A DNA stretch of 64,000 bases from Pseudomonas amygdali (GCF_002699855.1 NZ_LKBW01000001.1:52138-116137), one strand, 5' to 3'. Counted from the first letter of the stretch, positions 44,689-58,220 are shown. The notes: generated by a model from the sequence alone, not told the origin. Program-made: numbers and translations.

Positions 44689-46236
44689 TCAATCAGCCTG
44701 GCTGATACCCGAATGAACCGAAGCTGCCGATGTTGCAAGCGCCTGTTCGAGTGCGTAGGCATAGCTCAGCAAAGCACCTTCATCCCAGGCAGTGGAAAGA
44801 AAATACAACCCTCTTGGCAGGCCATTCTCTTCGAGCCCGACAGGCACGGTTATTCCCGGATAACCGGCGATAGCGCCAACCGCTTTGAAAGAAACCTCTG
44901 ACCAGTCAATGAGCACGTCGAGCGAGTGTTGCTGCAAGAGCCCATCGATCAATTGTCGATGAGCAGCACGCAAGCTGGTTGCAATCGACAGGTAATCCTC
45001 CTGATCTACAGACACGCTGGAGGAGTCAATCAATAAATCCTGATCATAAGCTTGCGCCCCAGGAAACGCGGTGTTGAATGCAATGATCTCATCCAGCGTG
45101 CTGACACCCAGCCCGGTGCGTGTGCTCAAGTAAGCGTTAAGCTCGCGCTTGAAATCACGCAGCAGCACTAAAAACTCTGAAGTGCTATCAATCGACGGAA
45201 CATCGACGGGAACCAGTATCGCCCCGGCAGCACTCAGACGACTCTTCACCTTTTGGAATTCAGGATCGTCGTCCATTGGCATGCCGTCATGGGTGTGGTT
45301 TGGATAGCCCAGGCGCTTGCCGCTCAAGGCGTCCGTTCTGAGGTGGTCGACATAGTTCACTACATCGGTGGAGGCTCGGGCGGTAGCTTCGTCGAGAGGG
45401 TCGTTGCCGCTCATCGCCGTCAGCAGGATCGCGGTATCCGTGACCGTTCGCGCCATTGGGCCGCGGGTGTCCTGACGACTGGAGAGCGGAATCATACCGG
45501 TACGACTAAGCAGACCCAGCGTAGGCCTAAGCCCTATGACACCACTCGTGGCGGCAGGTTGAATGATCGAACCATTGGTCTCGGTGCCTATCGCCAAAGG
45601 TGAAAATCCAGCTGCAAGACCCACTGCCGAACCTGAGCTGGAGCCAAGCGGATCAGCGCTCAAGTCATAGGGATGACGCGTCTGTCCGCCTCGGCTGCTC
45701 CAGCCGCTAGGTACCTCGTACCCACGGAAATGCGCCCATTCGCTGAGATTGGCCTTGCCGATAATGATCGCGCCGGCATCGCGAAGCCGCTGCACCGCAA
45801 AAGCATCGCGTGGAGCAGGCAATCCGACCATTGAGAGAGCGCCCGCAGTGGTCTGCATCTGATCGCCCGTATCAAGATTGTCTTTTACCAGTATGGGGAT
45901 GCCATGCAGCGGCCCACGTTTCTCCCCGCGAGAACGCTCCCCGTCCATTTGCGCGGCTATCTGCAGAGCGTCGGGGTTGATTTCAATGACAGCGTTGAGC
46001 GCCGGGCCATTTTTGTTCAGCACTTCGATGCGCTGAAGCAAGTCTGTCACCAGCCCCACAGAGGTCAGGTTGCCTGCACTCATGCGTCGCTGAAGCTCGA
46101 CACCGGATTCAAAGTAAACAGCCTTGTTTTCGATGATCGAACCGAAAACGGGTCCATCGAAGTTGGCGGGTGTCTGGCTGGCAAATGCAAAGAGCGCTAT
46201 CGAGAGCGCGAGGCAGAAACCAAACTGATTTTTCAT
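44689..46236 (-). CDS. Exported amidase (amidase signature family)
   Basis: This 515-aa protein has an N-terminal signal peptide (MKNQFGFCLALSIALFAFASQTPA). The amidase-signature triad follows: Lys in GIPILVKDNLDTGD (about residue 117), the cis-Ser in DPLGSSSGSAVGLAAG, and the nucleophile Ser in GTETNGSIIQPAATSG. The nucleophile motif has Asn where most members have Gly (TDTGGS), a mild variation. It should hydrolyse amides in the periplasm or outside the cell; the substrate is unknown. It lies 165 bp downstream of gltD and is apparently an accessory insertion with the toxin-like gene. Confidence 0.83.
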   Translation of the reverse strand: MKNQFGFCLALSIALFAFASQTPANFDGPVFGSIIENKAVYFESGVELQRRMSAGNLTSVGLVTDLLQRIEVLNKNGPALNAVIEINPDALQIAAQMDGERSRGEKRGPLHGIPILVKDNLDTGDQMQTTAGALSMVGLPAPRDAFAVQRLRDAGAIIIGKANLSEWAHFRGYEVPSGWSSRGGQTRHPYDLSADPLGSSSGSAVGLAAGFSPLAIGTETNGSIIQPAATSGVIGLRPTLGLLSRTGMIPLSSRQDTRGPMARTVTDTAILLTAMSGNDPLDEATARASTDVVNYVDHLRTDALSGKRLGYPNHTHDGMPMDDDPEFQKVKSRLSAAGAILVPVDVPSIDSTSEFLVLLRDFKRELNAYLSTRTGLGVSTLDEIIAFNTAFPGAQAYDQDLLIDSSSVSVDQEDYLSIATSLRAAHRQLIDGLLQQHSLDVLIDWSEVSFKAVGAIAGYPGITVPVGLEENGLPRGLYFLSTAWDEGALLSYAYALEQALATSAASVHSGISQAD

Positions 46237-46359
46237 GATGTCCTTCCCTGGTTGCTAAAACGCTCGTCTTGATCGAGTTACACCAAGCTTAGGAAGGAGG
46301 TGGCAGAGGGGATGTCAGAAAAGTCGGTAAATCACCCGTGGTGGGTAGACGCCTGTTGT

Positions 46360-46389
46360 CAGAGCGCGCCTCAGTAACGGCGCGCTCTG
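46360..46389. terminator. Stem-loop downstream of gltD
   Basis: CAGAGCGCGCC (46360-46370), an 8-nt loop, and GGCGCGCTCTG (46379-46389) form a perfect 11-bp stem just past the gltD stop at 46402. No strong U-tract follows on the minus strand, so termination may be partial or Rho-assisted. Confidence 0.65.
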
Positions 46390-46401
46390 GCAACACAAGG
46401 C

Positions 46402-47868
<1,467 letters not shown>

Positions 47869-47942
47869 AAAAAATCGTGATCGCAGGCAATTAGCGCACT
47901 GCCGTTGGCTTGCGGTTTGAAGCTCACCGCTAGCAGCTGCTT

Positions 47943-50900
47943 TTATTGCGGATTCGCCCGAGTGCTGGAGAGCAGCGATTTCAGGTTGGCAGCCTTGGGC
48001 TTGACCAGCCAGAAACGACGCAGGTAGTCGTCCAGGTTTTCCGCAAGATTGCGGCCCCATTCGCTGTCGGTTTCAGCCACGTACTCGTTGAGAACGCTCT
48101 GCAAGTGTGTGCGATAGGCTTCCATCGACTCGCCGCTGATGCGCTGGATCTCGACCAGCTCATGGTTGACCAGGTCAACGAAGGTGTTGTCCTGGTCGAG
48201 CACGTAAGCGAAACCGCCCGTCATACCGGAACCGAAGTTGTAGCCGGTCTTGCCCAGTACGCAGACGAAACCACCGGTCATGTATTCGCAGCAGTGATCA
48301 CCAGTGCCTTCCACAACGGTGTGGGCACCCGAGTTACGCACCGCGAAACGCTCGCCCGCCGTGCCCGCCGCAAACAGCTTGCCGCCGGTTGCGCCGTACA
48401 GGCAGGTGTTGCCGATGATCGCGCTCTCGTTGGTCTTGAACGGGCTGCCCTTTGGCGGCACGATCACCAACTTGCCAGCGGTCATGCCCTTGCCGACGTA
48501 GTCGTTGGCATCGCCTTCCAGATACATGTTCAGGCCACCGGCGTTCCACACCCCGAAGCTCTGACCGGCAGTGCCTTTGAAGCGGAAAGTGATCGGTGCC
48601 TTGTTCATGCCCTGGTTGCCGTGCAATCGGGCGATTTCACCGGAAATCCGTGCGCCAATGGAACGGTCGCAGTTGCAGATGTCCAGTTCATACTCGCCAC
48701 CGCTGAGCGATTCAATGGCCGGCTTGGCCATCTCCACCATCTGCTCGGCCAACAGGCCCTTGTCGAACGGCGGGTTGCGATCCACCAGGCTGAACTGAGG
48801 CTTGTCAGCCGGAATGTGGTCGCTGCCCAGCAACGGTGTCAGGTCCAGATGCTGCTGCTTCTCGGTTTCGCCCGGCAGGATATCCAGCAGGTCGGTACGG
48901 CCGATCAGTTCTTCCAGCGAACGGACACCCAGTCTGGCCAGCCACTCACGGGTTTCTTCAGCCACGTAGGTGAAGAAGTTGATCACCATGTCGACGGTGC
49001 CGATGTAGTGGTCCTTGCGCAGCTTTTCGTTCTGCGTCGCAACGCCGGTAGCGCAGTTGTTCAGGTGGCAGATACGCAGGTATTTGCAGCCCAGCGCGAT
49101 CATCGGCGCGGTGCCGAAACCGAAGCTTTCAGCACCGAGAATGGCCGCCTTGATCACGTCCAGTCCGGTTTTCAGGCCACCGTCGGTCTGCACCCGGACC
49201 TTGCCGCGTAGGTCGTTGCCGCGCAGGGTCTGATGAGTTTCGGCCAGACCCAGCTCCCACGGCGCGCCAGCGTACTTGATCGAGGTCAGCGGCGATGCGC
49301 CGGTGCCACCGTCGTAACCGGAAATGGTGATCAGGTCGGCATAGGCCTTGGCCACGCCAGCGGCAATGGTGCCAACGCCCGCTTCTGCCACCAGCTTGAC
49401 CGAAACCAGCGCCGCCGGGTTGACCTGTTTCAAGTCAAAAATCAGCTGCGACAAGTCTTCGATGGAATAGATGTCGTGGTGCGGAGGCGGCGAAATCAGC
49501 GTCACGCCCGGTACGGCATAGCGCAGCTTGGCGATCAGGCCATTGACCTTGCCACCCGGCAGCTGCCCGCCCTCGCCTGGCTTGGCACCCTGTGCAACCT
49601 TGATTTGCAGCACATCGGCATTGACCAGGTATTCGGGCGTTACACCAAAGCGGCCCGTGGCGATCTGCTTGATCTTGGAGCTGCGGATGGTGCCGTAACG
49701 CGCCGGATCTTCGCCGCCTTCACCGGAGTTGGAACGCGCGCCCAGGCGGTTCATTGCCTCAGCCAGCGCTTCGTGAGCCTCCGGCGACAAGGCACCCAGA
49801 GAAATACCGGCCGAATCGAAGCGCTTGAGGATTTCGCTCAGCGGCTCGATTTCGTCGATGCTCAGCGGCTGGTCAAGCGTTTTGACCTGTAGCAGGTCGC
49901 GAATCATCGACACCGGACGCTGGTCTACCAGCGAGGTATATTCCTTGAACTTGCTGTAGTCGCCCTGCTGCACGGCGGCTTGCAGGGTGCTGACCACGTC
50001 CGGGTTGTAGGCATGGTATTCGCCACCAAACACGAACTTGAGCAGACCGCCTTGCTGGATCGGCTTGCGCGTGCTCCAGGCTTCGGCTGCCAGCGCTTTC
50101 TGTTCGGCTTCAATATCGACGAAACGCGCGCCTTTCAGGCGGCTCGGCACACCGCGGAAACTGGTGTCGCAAACCTCCTCGGACAGACCGATGGCTTCAA
50201 ACAACTGCGCGCCACGGTAGGACGCAACGGTCGAGATACCCATCTTCGACAGGATCTTGAGCAGCCCCTTGGTGATGCCTTTGCGGTAGTTCTTGAAGAC
50301 TTCGTACAGATCGCCAAGCACTTCGCCAGTACGGATCAGATCGCCCAGCACTTCATAGGCCAGGAACGGATAGACCGCCGACGCGCCGAAGCCGATCAAT
50401 ACGGCGAAATGGTGCGGGTCACGCGCGGTTGCGGTTTCGACCAGGATGTTGCTGTCGCAGCGCAGGCCCTGTTCGGTCAGACGGTGGTGAACCGCGCCGA
50501 CCGCCAGCGAAGCATGCACCGGCAGTTTGCCCGGTGCGATGTGTCGGTCGCTCAGCACGATCAGGGTACGACCGGCACGCACGGCCTCTTCGGCCTGATC
50601 GGCAACGCTGCGCACAGCGGCTTCAAGACCCAGGCTTTCATCGTAGTTCAGGTCAATGATGTGGCGTTCGAAGCCCGGACGCTCCAGGTTCATCAGCGAA
50701 CGCCATTTGGCTGGCGAAATGACCGGCGAACTAAGGATTACGCGTGAGGCGTGCTCTGGCGATTCCTGGAAGATATTGCGCTCGGCACCGAGGCAGATTT
50801 CCAGCGACATGACGATGGCTTCACGCAGCGGGTCGATCGGCGGGTTGGTGACCTGCGCGAACTGCTGGCGGAAGTAATCGTAGGGCGAACGCACACGACG

Positions 50901-52388
50901 CGACAACACCGCCATCGGTGTGTCGTCACCCATCGAGCCCACAGCTTCCTGGCCCTGTTCACCCAGCGGGCGCAGCACCTGATCGCGTTCTTCGAACGTG
51001 ACCTGATACATCTTCATGTACTGCTTGAGCTGCTCGCTGTCGTAAAAAGCCGAGCCGTGGTCGTTGTCTTCCATGGTGGCCTGAATGCGCAGGGCATTCT
51101 TGCGCAGCCATTGCTTGTACGGATGACGCGACTTGAGACGGTTGTCGATGGCGTCGGTGTCGAGGATCTGACCGGTTTCAGTGTCCACGGCAAAGATCTG
51201 CCCAGGACCGACGCGGCCCTTGGCGATAACGTCTTCAGGCTTGTAGTCCCACACGCCGATTTCCGACGCCAGGGTGATGTAGCCGTTCTTGGTCGTGACC
51301 CAGCGCGCCGGGCGCAGGCCATTGCGGTCGAGCAGGCAGACGGCATGACGACCTTCGGTCATCACGATGCCGGCCGGGCCGTCCCACGGCTCCATGTGCA
51401 TGGAGTTGTATTCATAGAAGGCGCGTAGATCCGGGTCCATGGTCTCGACGTTCTGCCACGCAGGCGGAATGATCATGCGCACGCCACGGAACAGGTCGAT
51501 GCCGCCGGTCACCATCAGCTCAAGCATGTTGTCCATGCTCGATGAGTCCGAACCCACGCGGTTGACCAGCGGGCCCAGCTCGTCCAGATCCATCAGATCG
51601 TTGGTAAACTTGGTGCGACGCGCCTGTGCCCAGTTGCGGTTGCCGGTGATGGTGTTGATCTCGCCGTTGTGGGCAAGAAAGCGGAACGGCTGCGCCAGCG
51701 GCCATTTCGGCAGGGTATTGGTGGAAAAGCGCTGGTGGAACACGCAAATGGCAGTCTGCAGACGCTCGTCGCTCAGGTCCGGGAAGAAGGCCGTGAGATC
51801 GGCCGGCATCATCAGGCCTTTATAAATGATGGTCTTGTGCGAAAAGCTGCAGATGTAATGATCGGTATCTGCGGCGTTGGACACTGACGAACGGCGGCGC
51901 GCGCTGAACAGCTTGATGGCGAATTCCTGATCGCTCAGGCCTTCACCACCAATGTACACCTGCTCGATTTTCGGCAGGCGCTCCAGTGCCAGACGGCCAA
52001 GGACGCTGGTATCGATCGGCACCTGACGCCAGCCGACCAGTTCCAGGCCCTCGGCGAGGATCTCGCGGTTCATGTTTTCGCGTGCGGCGTCCGCCTTGGC
52101 GTCGTCCTGATTAAGGAACACCATGCCCACAGCATATTGGCGGGGCAGATCGGCACCGAAGTGCTCTTTGGCCATCGCACGCAAGAAGCCATCAGGCTTC
52201 TGAATCAACAGACCGCAACCGTCACCGGTCTTGCCGTCGGCGTTGATGCCGCCACGGTGGGTCATGCAGGTCAGGGCCTGAACGGCCGTCTGCAACAGGT
52301 GATGACTGGGCTCGCCCTGCATATGAGCGATCAGGCCGAAGCCGCAGTTATCCTTGAATTCATCTGGTTGGTACAGACCTGCTTTCAT
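47943..52388 (-). CDS. gltB: Glutamate synthase (NADPH) large subunit GltB
   Basis: This 1481-aa enzyme takes the amide nitrogen of glutamine to make two glutamates from 2-oxoglutarate. The catalytic Cys follows a short propeptide ([18 protein letters not shown], Cys15). The N-terminal amidotransferase domain is followed by the FMN synthase domain ([53 protein letters not shown]). The [3Fe-4S] site is [19 protein letters not shown], and the C-terminal beta-helix holds [26 protein letters not shown] 52388 is preferred over an in-frame GTG at 52394. Confidence 0.96.
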   Translation of the reverse strand: MKAGLYQPDEFKDNCGFGLIAHMQGEPSHHLLQTAVQALTCMTHRGGINADGKTGDGCGLLIQKPDGFLRAMAKEHFGADLPRQYAVGMVFLNQDDAKADAARENMNREILAEGLELVGWRQVPIDTSVLGRLALERLPKIEQVYIGGEGLSDQEFAIKLFSARRRSSVSNAADTDHYICSFSHKTIIYKGLMMPADLTAFFPDLSDERLQTAICVFHQRFSTNTLPKWPLAQPFRFLAHNGEINTITGNRNWAQARRTKFTNDLMDLDELGPLVNRVGSDSSSMDNMLELMVTGGIDLFRGVRMIIPPAWQNVETMDPDLRAFYEYNSMHMEPWDGPAGIVMTEGRHAVCLLDRNGLRPARWVTTKNGYITLASEIGVWDYKPEDVIAKGRVGPGQIFAVDTETGQILDTDAIDNRLKSRHPYKQWLRKNALRIQATMEDNDHGSAFYDSEQLKQYMKMYQVTFEERDQVLRPLGEQGQEAVGSMGDDTPMAVLSRRVRSPYDYFRQQFAQVTNPPIDPLREAIVMSLEICLGAERNIFQESPEHASRVILSSPVISPAKWRSLMNLERPGFERHIIDLNYDESLGLEAAVRSVADQAEEAVRAGRTLIVLSDRHIAPGKLPVHASLAVGAVHHRLTEQGLRCDSNILVETATARDPHHFAVLIGFGASAVYPFLAYEVLGDLIRTGEVLGDLYEVFKNYRKGITKGLLKILSKMGISTVASYRGAQLFEAIGLSEEVCDTSFRGVPSRLKGARFVDIEAEQKALAAEAWSTRKPIQQGGLLKFVFGGEYHAYNPDVVSTLQAAVQQGDYSKFKEYTSLVDQRPVSMIRDLLQVKTLDQPLSIDEIEPLSEILKRFDSAGISLGALSPEAHEALAEAMNRLGARSNSGEGGEDPARYGTIRSSKIKQIATGRFGVTPEYLVNADVLQIKVAQGAKPGEGGQLPGGKVNGLIAKLRYAVPGVTLISPPPHHDIYSIEDLSQLIFDLKQVNPAALVSVKLVAEAGVGTIAAGVAKAYADLITISGYDGGTGASPLTSIKYAGAPWELGLAETHQTLRGNDLRGKVRVQTDGGLKTGLDVIKAAILGAESFGFGTAPMIALGCKYLRICHLNNCATGVATQNEKLRKDHYIGTVDMVINFFTYVAEETREWLARLGVRSLEELIGRTDLLDILPGETEKQQHLDLTPLLGSDHIPADKPQFSLVDRNPPFDKGLLAEQMVEMAKPAIESLSGGEYELDICNCDRSIGARISGEIARLHGNQGMNKAPITFRFKGTAGQSFGVWNAGGLNMYLEGDANDYVGKGMTAGKLVIVPPKGSPFKTNESAIIGNTCLYGATGGKLFAAGTAGERFAVRNSGAHTVVEGTGDHCCEYMTGGFVCVLGKTGYNFGSGMTGGFAYVLDQDNTFVDLVNHELVEIQRISGESMEAYRTHLQSVLNEYVAETDSEWGRNLAENLDDYLRRFWLVKPKAANLKSLLSSTRANPQ

Positions 52389-52569
52389 AGACACTTTCTC
52401 ACCAGGCTGCCTCTATGCGAGGCAAATTTCCTTTTAATTCAACCAATTACCTGTCACGCCGAACGTACGCCAGCTTCGGACAGGCAAAACGGAGGTCATT
52501 GTACACAGCGACACAAGGGCTAACAAATTTAACGACGACTGGTTGATAATCAATGTCGCAATTATGAAA

Positions 52570-52598
52570 GTTTTAAAACGGGTCGCTGTGCTAGTCAA
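52570..52598 (-). promoter_or_regulatory. Candidate sigma-70 promoter upstream of gltB
   Basis: On the minus strand TTGACT (52598-52593) and TAAAAC (52575-52570) are separated by 17 bp, about 180 bp before the gltB start. The region 52389-52748 holds no gene and is AT-rich compared with its flanks. Besides this promoter and the hairpin at 52661-52698 I see nothing else in it. Confidence 0.4.
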
Positions 52599-52660
52599 AG
52601 CATTTCTTCAAGTATCTGACTGACGCGACGGGAGACTGTAAAGCGCTTGTAACGCAGACG

Positions 52661-52698
52661 CCGCAAGGCGCGCACCAATCAGGTGGCGCGCTTTGCGG
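52661..52698. terminator. GC-rich hairpin downstream of the damX-like gene
   Basis: CCGCAAGGCGCGCACC (52661-52676) pairs with GGTGGCGCGCTTTGCGG (52682-52698) apart from one mismatch and a bulge, making a long stem with a ~5-nt loop. It lies 50-90 bp past the stop of the damX-like gene. No clear U-run follows, so it is a likely but not canonical terminator separating the pil-aro-damX transcript from gltBD. Confidence 0.5.
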
Positions 52699-52748
52699 GT
52701 TAAGTCAGGCTGGCTGGGTGAAGCGGCCCGGATAAGGCCGCTGCGACT

Positions 52749-54362
52749 TCAGCGACTGGCACCAAGCTCTTGTTGGACGCTGGCGACAGTACGGGGCCAA
52801 GGTTTACCAGCCTGAACCTTGGCTGGCAATACTTTGATGGCTGCCAGGGCGGCAGCACGGTCAGGAAAGTTGCCATACGTGATGACGTACAGCGGCTTGC
52901 CCTGCAGGGTTTTCTTGAAATAACGGTACTCGCCACCTTGCTCTGCGATGTAGGCCTGAGCGGTCGCTTCGGAGCTGGTGCCCAGAATCTGTACCACATA
53001 ATGGCCTGGCGCCTGACTGCTGTACCAATTGCTACCGGCAGCCGGTTTGGCGGCTGCTGGCGCAGGTTTTTCCGCAGGCTTGGCAGCCGGGGCCGGAGCT
53101 GGCTTGGCTGTGGCGACCTGAGCAGGCGCAGGCGCTGGCGCTGGCTTGGCGGCTGGGGCAGGAATAGACGAGCGTGGCGTCTGGGCGGCAGCCTGACCGG
53201 CAGGCACGCCCGCAGGCGGCGCAGTGGTGGTCACGGTCGGCGGCTGGGCAGGAGAACCTGTCGGCACCGCGTCTTCGTCGGAATCACTCGACCCGGCCGC
53301 TTCAGCCAGCGGGCCGCGCATCACCGGTTGCGAGTTGCCATTCATCGGCAGCGGCATCGGCTGGGAATTGCCCGCGAACTCGATGGCCGGGCTACCGTTG
53401 TTCGATTGCTGAGCAGTTGGCTTGCCCTCGCCCAGCGGCAATTGCGCCTGAGCAGAAGCTGGGGCATTGGCTGGTGTGCCCGTTTTGTCACCGCGACCCG
53501 GGATCAGCACTGCTGCTGCCACGGCCACTATGACGACGGCACCCAAGGCCAATACGTGTTTTTTCGGCATGTTGAACCCCACACTTGGACGCTTGACCGC
53601 GGAACGACTCGCGATCATCGCCTCGATCATTGAATCGCGGGCTACCTGGTTGATTGCCCCAGGCCAGCCATCGGACTGTTCATGAATATCGGTGATCTGG
53701 TCGGCAGTGAACAACGCGATTCCTTGCCCTGCACCCTCCAGACGCTGAGCCAGATACTCTCGGGTTTCCTCTTCCGTATAGGGTTGCAGCTCGATGACGT
53801 GAAAGCGTTCGCCTTCGACATCGCCCTGCAGGTCGGCACACATCTGATCGAGACGATCGAGCAGCGATGGCTCTCCGAACAGGAATACATGCGGACGCCC
53901 TTCAGGCGTTCCCGCAGCAAGACCCAGCAACGCTTCGAGCGCCGAATCGCCCAGTTGTTCCGCGTCGTCAACCAGCAAGTAGACTTCCTGGCCGGTCAGC
54001 CCGAGCTGCACGACCTGCGACAGGATCGCCTGCATTTCAGCCTGGGCAACGCTCAGCGCCTGGGCAACCTGCTGCAGCACACCTGCCGCATCGCCAGCGC
54101 CGCGTGCAGAAACCACAACGCTTTGCACAGACTGCTTGTTGGTGCTTGCTACCAGCGCCTGACGCAGCAGGGTCTTGCCGCTGCCCTGCGGCCCGGTCAC
54201 TGCCAGCAACAACTGGCTGTAACGCGCCAGATGATGAAGCTGACCCAGTACAGGCTTGCGCTGGGCAGGAAAGAATTTGAAGCCAGGTACCCGCGCTGCA
54301 AAGGGGTCATGACTCAACTGATAATGGCCGAGGAAGGCCTCGTCGGCATGCAAACTAGTCAT
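52749..54362 (-). CDS. damX: DamX-like protein: ATPase + transmembrane + SPOR domain
   Basis: This 537-aa cell-division protein has an N-terminal ExeA-like AAA domain (Walker A GPQGSGKT at 57-64; Walker B VYLLVDDAEQLGDSALEALL). A single transmembrane helix near residue 275 follows (HVLALGAVVIVAVAAAVLIPG), then a long Pro/Ala-rich linker, then a C-terminal SPOR domain (YVVQILGTSSEATAQAYIAEQGGEYRYFKKTLQGKPLYVITYGNF). SPOR binds septal peptidoglycan. ATG 54362 is ten bases after the aroB stop, and the aroK-aroB-damX order matches E. coli, except that dam is absent and gltB follows. Confidence 0.85.
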   Translation of the reverse strand: MTSLHADEAFLGHYQLSHDPFAARVPGFKFFPAQRKPVLGQLHHLARYSQLLLAVTGPQGSGKTLLRQALVASTNKQSVQSVVVSARGAGDAAGVLQQVAQALSVAQAEMQAILSQVVQLGLTGQEVYLLVDDAEQLGDSALEALLGLAAGTPEGRPHVFLFGEPSLLDRLDQMCADLQGDVEGERFHVIELQPYTEEETREYLAQRLEGAGQGIALFTADQITDIHEQSDGWPGAINQVARDSMIEAMIASRSAVKRPSVGFNMPKKHVLALGAVVIVAVAAAVLIPGRGDKTGTPANAPASAQAQLPLGEGKPTAQQSNNGSPAIEFAGNSQPMPLPMNGNSQPVMRGPLAEAAGSSDSDEDAVPTGSPAQPPTVTTTAPPAGVPAGQAAAQTPRSSIPAPAAKPAPAPAPAQVATAKPAPAPAAKPAEKPAPAAAKPAAGSNWYSSQAPGHYVVQILGTSSEATAQAYIAEQGGEYRYFKKTLQGKPLYVITYGNFPDRAAALAAIKVLPAKVQAGKPWPRTVASVQQELGASR

Positions 54363-54372
54363 GGGTTTTCCG

Positions 54373-55476
54373 TTAACCTCTAAGCTGATCCACCAGGGCG
54401 CGATAGTCCGCAACCAGAGTGGCCTGTAATACTTCTTTTGGATAATCGTCCGTGATAACCGCTTCACCCATCTGGCGCAACAGCACCAGACGCAAGCGAC
54501 CGTCGATGACTTTCTTGTCGATCGCCATGTGTTCGAGGAAATTGTCTTCCGTCATGTCCTGTGGTGGCACCACCGGCAGCCCGGCGCGCTGAAACAGGCG
54601 AATACCGCGATCCCGATCCTGCGTGCTGATCCAGCCCAGACGCGAGGACATTTCCAGCGCCATGACCGTACCGGCAGCTACCGCCTCGCCATGCAGCCAG
54701 ACACCATAGCCCATATGCGTCTCGATGGCGTGACCGAATGTGTGACCCAGGTTCAATGTGGCGCGAACACCGGACTCACGCTCGTCGGCGCCGACCACCA
54801 GCGCCTTGGCCGCACAGGAGCGTTCGATGGCCACGGTCAGCGCCGCCTGATCCAGCCCGCGCAGCGCGTCGACGTGCTCTTCAAGCCAGGTCAGAAACGG
54901 CTCGTCGCAGATCAGGCCGTACTTGATGACCTCTGCCAGCCCGGCGGACAGTTCACGCTCGGGCAGGGTGTTGAGCGAGGTGGTATCGATCAGCACGACG
55001 CTCGGCTGATAGAAGGCCCCCACCATGTTCTTGCCCAACGGATGATTGATGCCGGTCTTGCCGCCCACCGAGGAGTCCACTTGGGACAGCAACGTGGTGG
55101 GGATCTGGATGAAATTCACGCCGCGCTGATAACAGGCGGCAGCAAACCCGGCCATGTCGCCAATCACACCGCCACCCAGGGCGATGACCGTGGTGCGGCG
55201 GTCATGACGAGCGGTCAGCAGGCCATCGAAAATGGTCTGCAGGGTTTCCCAGTTCTTGAACGCCTCGCCATCGGGCAGAACAATCGGAAGAACGTTGTAA
55301 CCGGCCAGGGTCTGCGTCAGACGCTCCAGATACAGCGGTGCCACTGTCGTGTTGGAAACGATAGCCACCTGACGCCCGACGATATGCGGGGTCAGGAGCT
55401 CTGGCTGATCCAGAAGGCCTTCGCCAATATGGATCGGGTAGCTACGCTCACCAAGCTCGACCTTAAGTGTCTGCAT
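54373..55476 (-). CDS. aroB: 3-dehydroquinate synthase AroB
   Basis: This 367-aa NAD- and metal-dependent enzyme of the shikimate pathway converts DAHP to 3-dehydroquinate. Conserved features are [75 protein letters not shown], and zinc ligands in [18 protein letters not shown] and [13 protein letters not shown] 55476 gives the family start [15 protein letters not shown]. It lies 115 bp after aroK. Confidence 0.95.
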   Translation of the reverse strand: MQTLKVELGERSYPIHIGEGLLDQPELLTPHIVGRQVAIVSNTTVAPLYLERLTQTLAGYNVLPIVLPDGEAFKNWETLQTIFDGLLTARHDRRTTVIALGGGVIGDMAGFAAACYQRGVNFIQIPTTLLSQVDSSVGGKTGINHPLGKNMVGAFYQPSVVLIDTTSLNTLPERELSAGLAEVIKYGLICDEPFLTWLEEHVDALRGLDQAALTVAIERSCAAKALVVGADERESGVRATLNLGHTFGHAIETHMGYGVWLHGEAVAAGTVMALEMSSRLGWISTQDRDRGIRLFQRAGLPVVPPQDMTEDNFLEHMAIDKKVIDGRLRLVLLRQMGEAVITDDYPKEVLQATLVADYRALVDQLRG

Positions 55477-55591
55477 GTGTCCCCACATTGATTACCGGTT
55501 GGACGGTTTGTGCTTCAGCAGGTCATGACGCAAGGCCATGCACCGTCGCTGTTTTGCTGGTCGACGAGAATAGCGCATTTTCGCCTGCGCT

Positions 55592-56110
55592 TTAACGGGG
55601 AGGAAGCTCTGCAAGGCGCGCCAATATCTCGAGAACCACCATTCGGGGTGGCCGCTCATCGGTTTCAATCACCACGTCGGCGATTTCCCGATAAAGCGGG
55701 TCGCGGATAGCCAGCAATTCACTGAGCACCCGGGCCGGATCAGCGGTACGCAACAAAGGACGATTTCGGTCACGCGCGGTGCGCCCGACCTGCTGTTCTA
55801 TGGAAGCATGCAGATACACCACGCGCCCACCGGCACGCAACGCCTGACGGTTTTCACCGCGCATGACCGCACCGCCACCGGTGGCCAGAACCAGGCCATC
55901 GGCTTCGCACAGCTCGGCAATCATGGCCTGCTCGCGCTCACGGAAACCCGGCTCGCCTTCCTTGTCGAAGATCCACGGGATATTGGCGCCCGTGCGCAAC
56001 TCGATTTCCTTGTCGGAATCCTTGAACGGCAGTCGCAACTCTTTGGCAAGCAAACGGCCGATGGTGCTTTTGCCAGCACCCATCGGCCCCACAAGTATTA
56101 AATTTCGCAC
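55592..56110 (-). CDS. aroK: Shikimate kinase AroK
   Basis: This 172-aa P-loop kinase phosphorylates shikimate at O3 with ATP. Walker A is GPMGAGKST at residues 8-16, and the shikimate-binding [11 protein letters not shown] and GGGAVMR ([14 protein letters not shown]) are present. The lid arginine region [13 protein letters not shown] is also there. Its start lies four bases after the pilQ stop region, so it is co-transcribed with the type IV pilus genes. Confidence 0.95.
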   Translation of the reverse strand: MRNLILVGPMGAGKSTIGRLLAKELRLPFKDSDKEIELRTGANIPWIFDKEGEPGFREREQAMIAELCEADGLVLATGGGAVMRGENRQALRAGGRVVYLHASIEQQVGRTARDRNRPLLRTADPARVLSELLAIRDPLYREIADVVIETDERPPRMVVLEILARLAELPPR

Positions 56111-56114
56111 AAAA

Positions 56115-58220
56115 TCAACGACTCACAGAAATCGCCTGGTTGTTCATGATACGCGGAGTCAAAAATACCAACAGCTCGGATTTGGACTCGGATACCACAT
56201 CGCGCCTGAAAAGCCGGCCAAGATACGGTACATCGCCAAGAAATGGCACTTTATCGACAACTTTACTTTGCGTATTTGAGAACACACCACCAATGACGAT
56301 GGTTTCGCCATCGGAAATCAGCACTTTGGCGTTGACCTCGTTTTTCTTGATCGGTGGTACACCAAGCAACGCATTCAGGTAGTCCGGCTCATCCTTGGTG
56401 ACCTTGACCTCCATGATGATGCGGTTATCCGGCGTGATCTGTGGCGTTACCTCAAGCGACAGCGAGGCCTCCTTGAAGCTCACAGTGGTTGCACCGCTGG
56501 AGCTGGATTCCTGATACGGAATCTCGGTGCCCTTGAGGATCTTGGCGGTTTCCTTGTCGGAAGTGACTACCTTGGGCTGGGAGACGATTTCACCGTTACC
56601 GGTCTTCTCCATCGCGCTCAGCTCAAGGTCCAGCAACGTATTGTTGGTGACGAAGCCCAGGCCAATGCCGGAGGTTGCGCCAGATGCGCCCATATCGACA
56701 AACGGCACGTTGGAGGTCACGTTGCTGCCAGTGTTACTTGCCTCATCGCCATTATTATCAAGGCCATAGGTTGTCCATTTTCCATTGCCGCTGGTGTTGG
56801 TCGAGCCGCCCCAGCGCACACCCAGTTGCTTGTTGTAATCGACGTTGGCCTCGACGATGCGCGCCTCGATCATCACCTGACGCACCGGAATGTCCAGTTG
56901 CGAGACGATGCGACGCAGTTCGTCGAGCCGGTCCTGGGTTTGATAGGCAATGATGTTGTTGGTCCGGTCGTCCACAGTGATCGAGCCACGCTCGTCGGTC
57001 TTGGACTCGGCGCTGGTCACCGACTGGAACAGCTTGGCGATATCGGCAGCCTTGGCGTAATTGACCTGCAACAATTCACGACGCAGGGGCGCCAGCTCGG
57101 CGATCTGCTTGAGCGATTCAAGCTCCTGACGCTCGCGGGCAGCAATTTCATCGGCGGGCGCGACCAGCAGAACGCTGCCGACCTTGCGCTTGTCCAGGCC
57201 CTTGGTTTTCAGCACCAGGTCCAGCGCCTGATCCCATGGCACGTTCTGCAGACGCAGGGTAATACCGCCCTGAACCGTGTCGCTGGCTACCAGATTGAGG
57301 TTGGTGAAGTCGGCAATCAGTTGCAGCACCGAGCGTACGTCGATGTCCTGGAAGTTCAGCGACAGCTTTTCACCGGTGTACACCGGTTTGTCAGCGGCGC
57401 GGCGGTCCAGATCCTCATTGGTCAACGGCCGCACACTGATGGTCAGCTTGTTTTCGGTCTGGAACGCCGAGTAGTCGAAGGCACCCGACGGTTCGATCAG
57501 GATACTGGCCTTGTCGCCCGTAGCCGACGCACTGACAAACTGCACCGGCGTGGCGAAGTCCTTGACGTCCAGCCGCACGCGCAGCGGTTCGGGCAGTTGG
57601 GTCTTGGCGAAGTCGACGCGGATCTTGCCGCCCTGCTCCTGAATATCCGGGGCAATGCCGGGGTTGCTCAAATCTATGATCACATTGCCTTCACCCAGCT
57701 CGCCGCGCTGGAAATCGACATTCCTGATGGCCTTGACGCCCGCGGGGATAAACGGTCTGGCAGATGCCGGAGTGGGTGGCGGCACCGCTACCCGTTGCGC
57801 GCCCATCGCGGTGGTTGGCTGGGAAGCCTGCGCAGCGGCTGCGCCCTGACCGATAACCACGTAAAGGTTGTTGCCGTCGACGCGGGAGCTGTAGGGCGAA
57901 AGCGTGGTCAGGTTGATGATTACCCGCGTGCGGTCCTGAGCCTGTACAACGACCACGCTGCGTGCGTTACCGTTACCGAGTTCACGGCTTTTGGTCGCCA
58001 ACTGACTGGTCACGCCCGGCAGGTCCAGCGCAATACGCGCAGGTTGCGCCGTGGTGTAACCGCGCGGCGCAGGCACCGGCGAGTCGAATGCCAGCTTGAG
58101 CTCGATGCGATCACCCGGCAGGGCGGCGACATCCAGAGTCTTTAGGTTGGCAGCCTGGAGAACCGGCGAAAGCATCGCGATGCATAACGACACGCCGATA
58201 ATCGAGAAAATCCGGGTCAT
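56115..58220 (-). CDS. pilQ: Type IV pilus secretin PilQ
   Basis: This ~701-aa outer-membrane secretin lets the pilus fibre exit. It has a signal peptide ([23 protein letters not shown]), then two AMIN domains binding peptidoglycan ([44 protein letters not shown]). STN/N0-N1 domains follow ([29 protein letters not shown]), and then the secretin core ([24 protein letters not shown] ... [36 protein letters not shown], with D for P at the first residue). Alternative in-frame ATGs at 58250 and 58271 would lengthen the leader. Confidence 0.94.
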   Translation of the reverse strand: MTRIFSIIGVSLCIAMLSPVLQAANLKTLDVAALPGDRIELKLAFDSPVPAPRGYTTAQPARIALDLPGVTSQLATKSRELGNGNARSVVVVQAQDRTRVIINLTTLSPYSSRVDGNNLYVVIGQGAAAAQASQPTTAMGAQRVAVPPPTPASARPFIPAGVKAIRNVDFQRGELGEGNVIIDLSNPGIAPDIQEQGGKIRVDFAKTQLPEPLRVRLDVKDFATPVQFVSASATGDKASILIEPSGAFDYSAFQTENKLTISVRPLTNEDLDRRAADKPVYTGEKLSLNFQDIDVRSVLQLIADFTNLNLVASDTVQGGITLRLQNVPWDQALDLVLKTKGLDKRKVGSVLLVAPADEIAARERQELESLKQIAELAPLRRELLQVNYAKAADIAKLFQSVTSAESKTDERGSITVDDRTNNIIAYQTQDRLDELRRIVSQLDIPVRQVMIEARIVEANVDYNKQLGVRWGGSTNTSGNGKWTTYGLDNNGDEASNTGSNVTSNVPFVDMGASGATSGIGLGFVTNNTLLDLELSAMEKTGNGEIVSQPKVVTSDKETAKILKGTEIPYQESSSSGATTVSFKEASLSLEVTPQITPDNRIIMEVKVTKDEPDYLNALLGVPPIKKNEVNAKVLISDGETIVIGGVFSNTQSKVVDKVPFLGDVPYLGRLFRRDVVSESKSELLVFLTPRIMNNQAISVSR

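Noticed and set aside
44396..44692. 98-aa frame in the gap between amidase and toxin-like gene
   Set aside because: It has no ribosome site, no recognisable domain and a composition unlike neighbouring genes.
44359..44700. Possible hrp box upstream of the toxin-like gene
   Set aside because: I looked for GGAACC-N15/16-CCAC on the coding strand and found no acceptable match.
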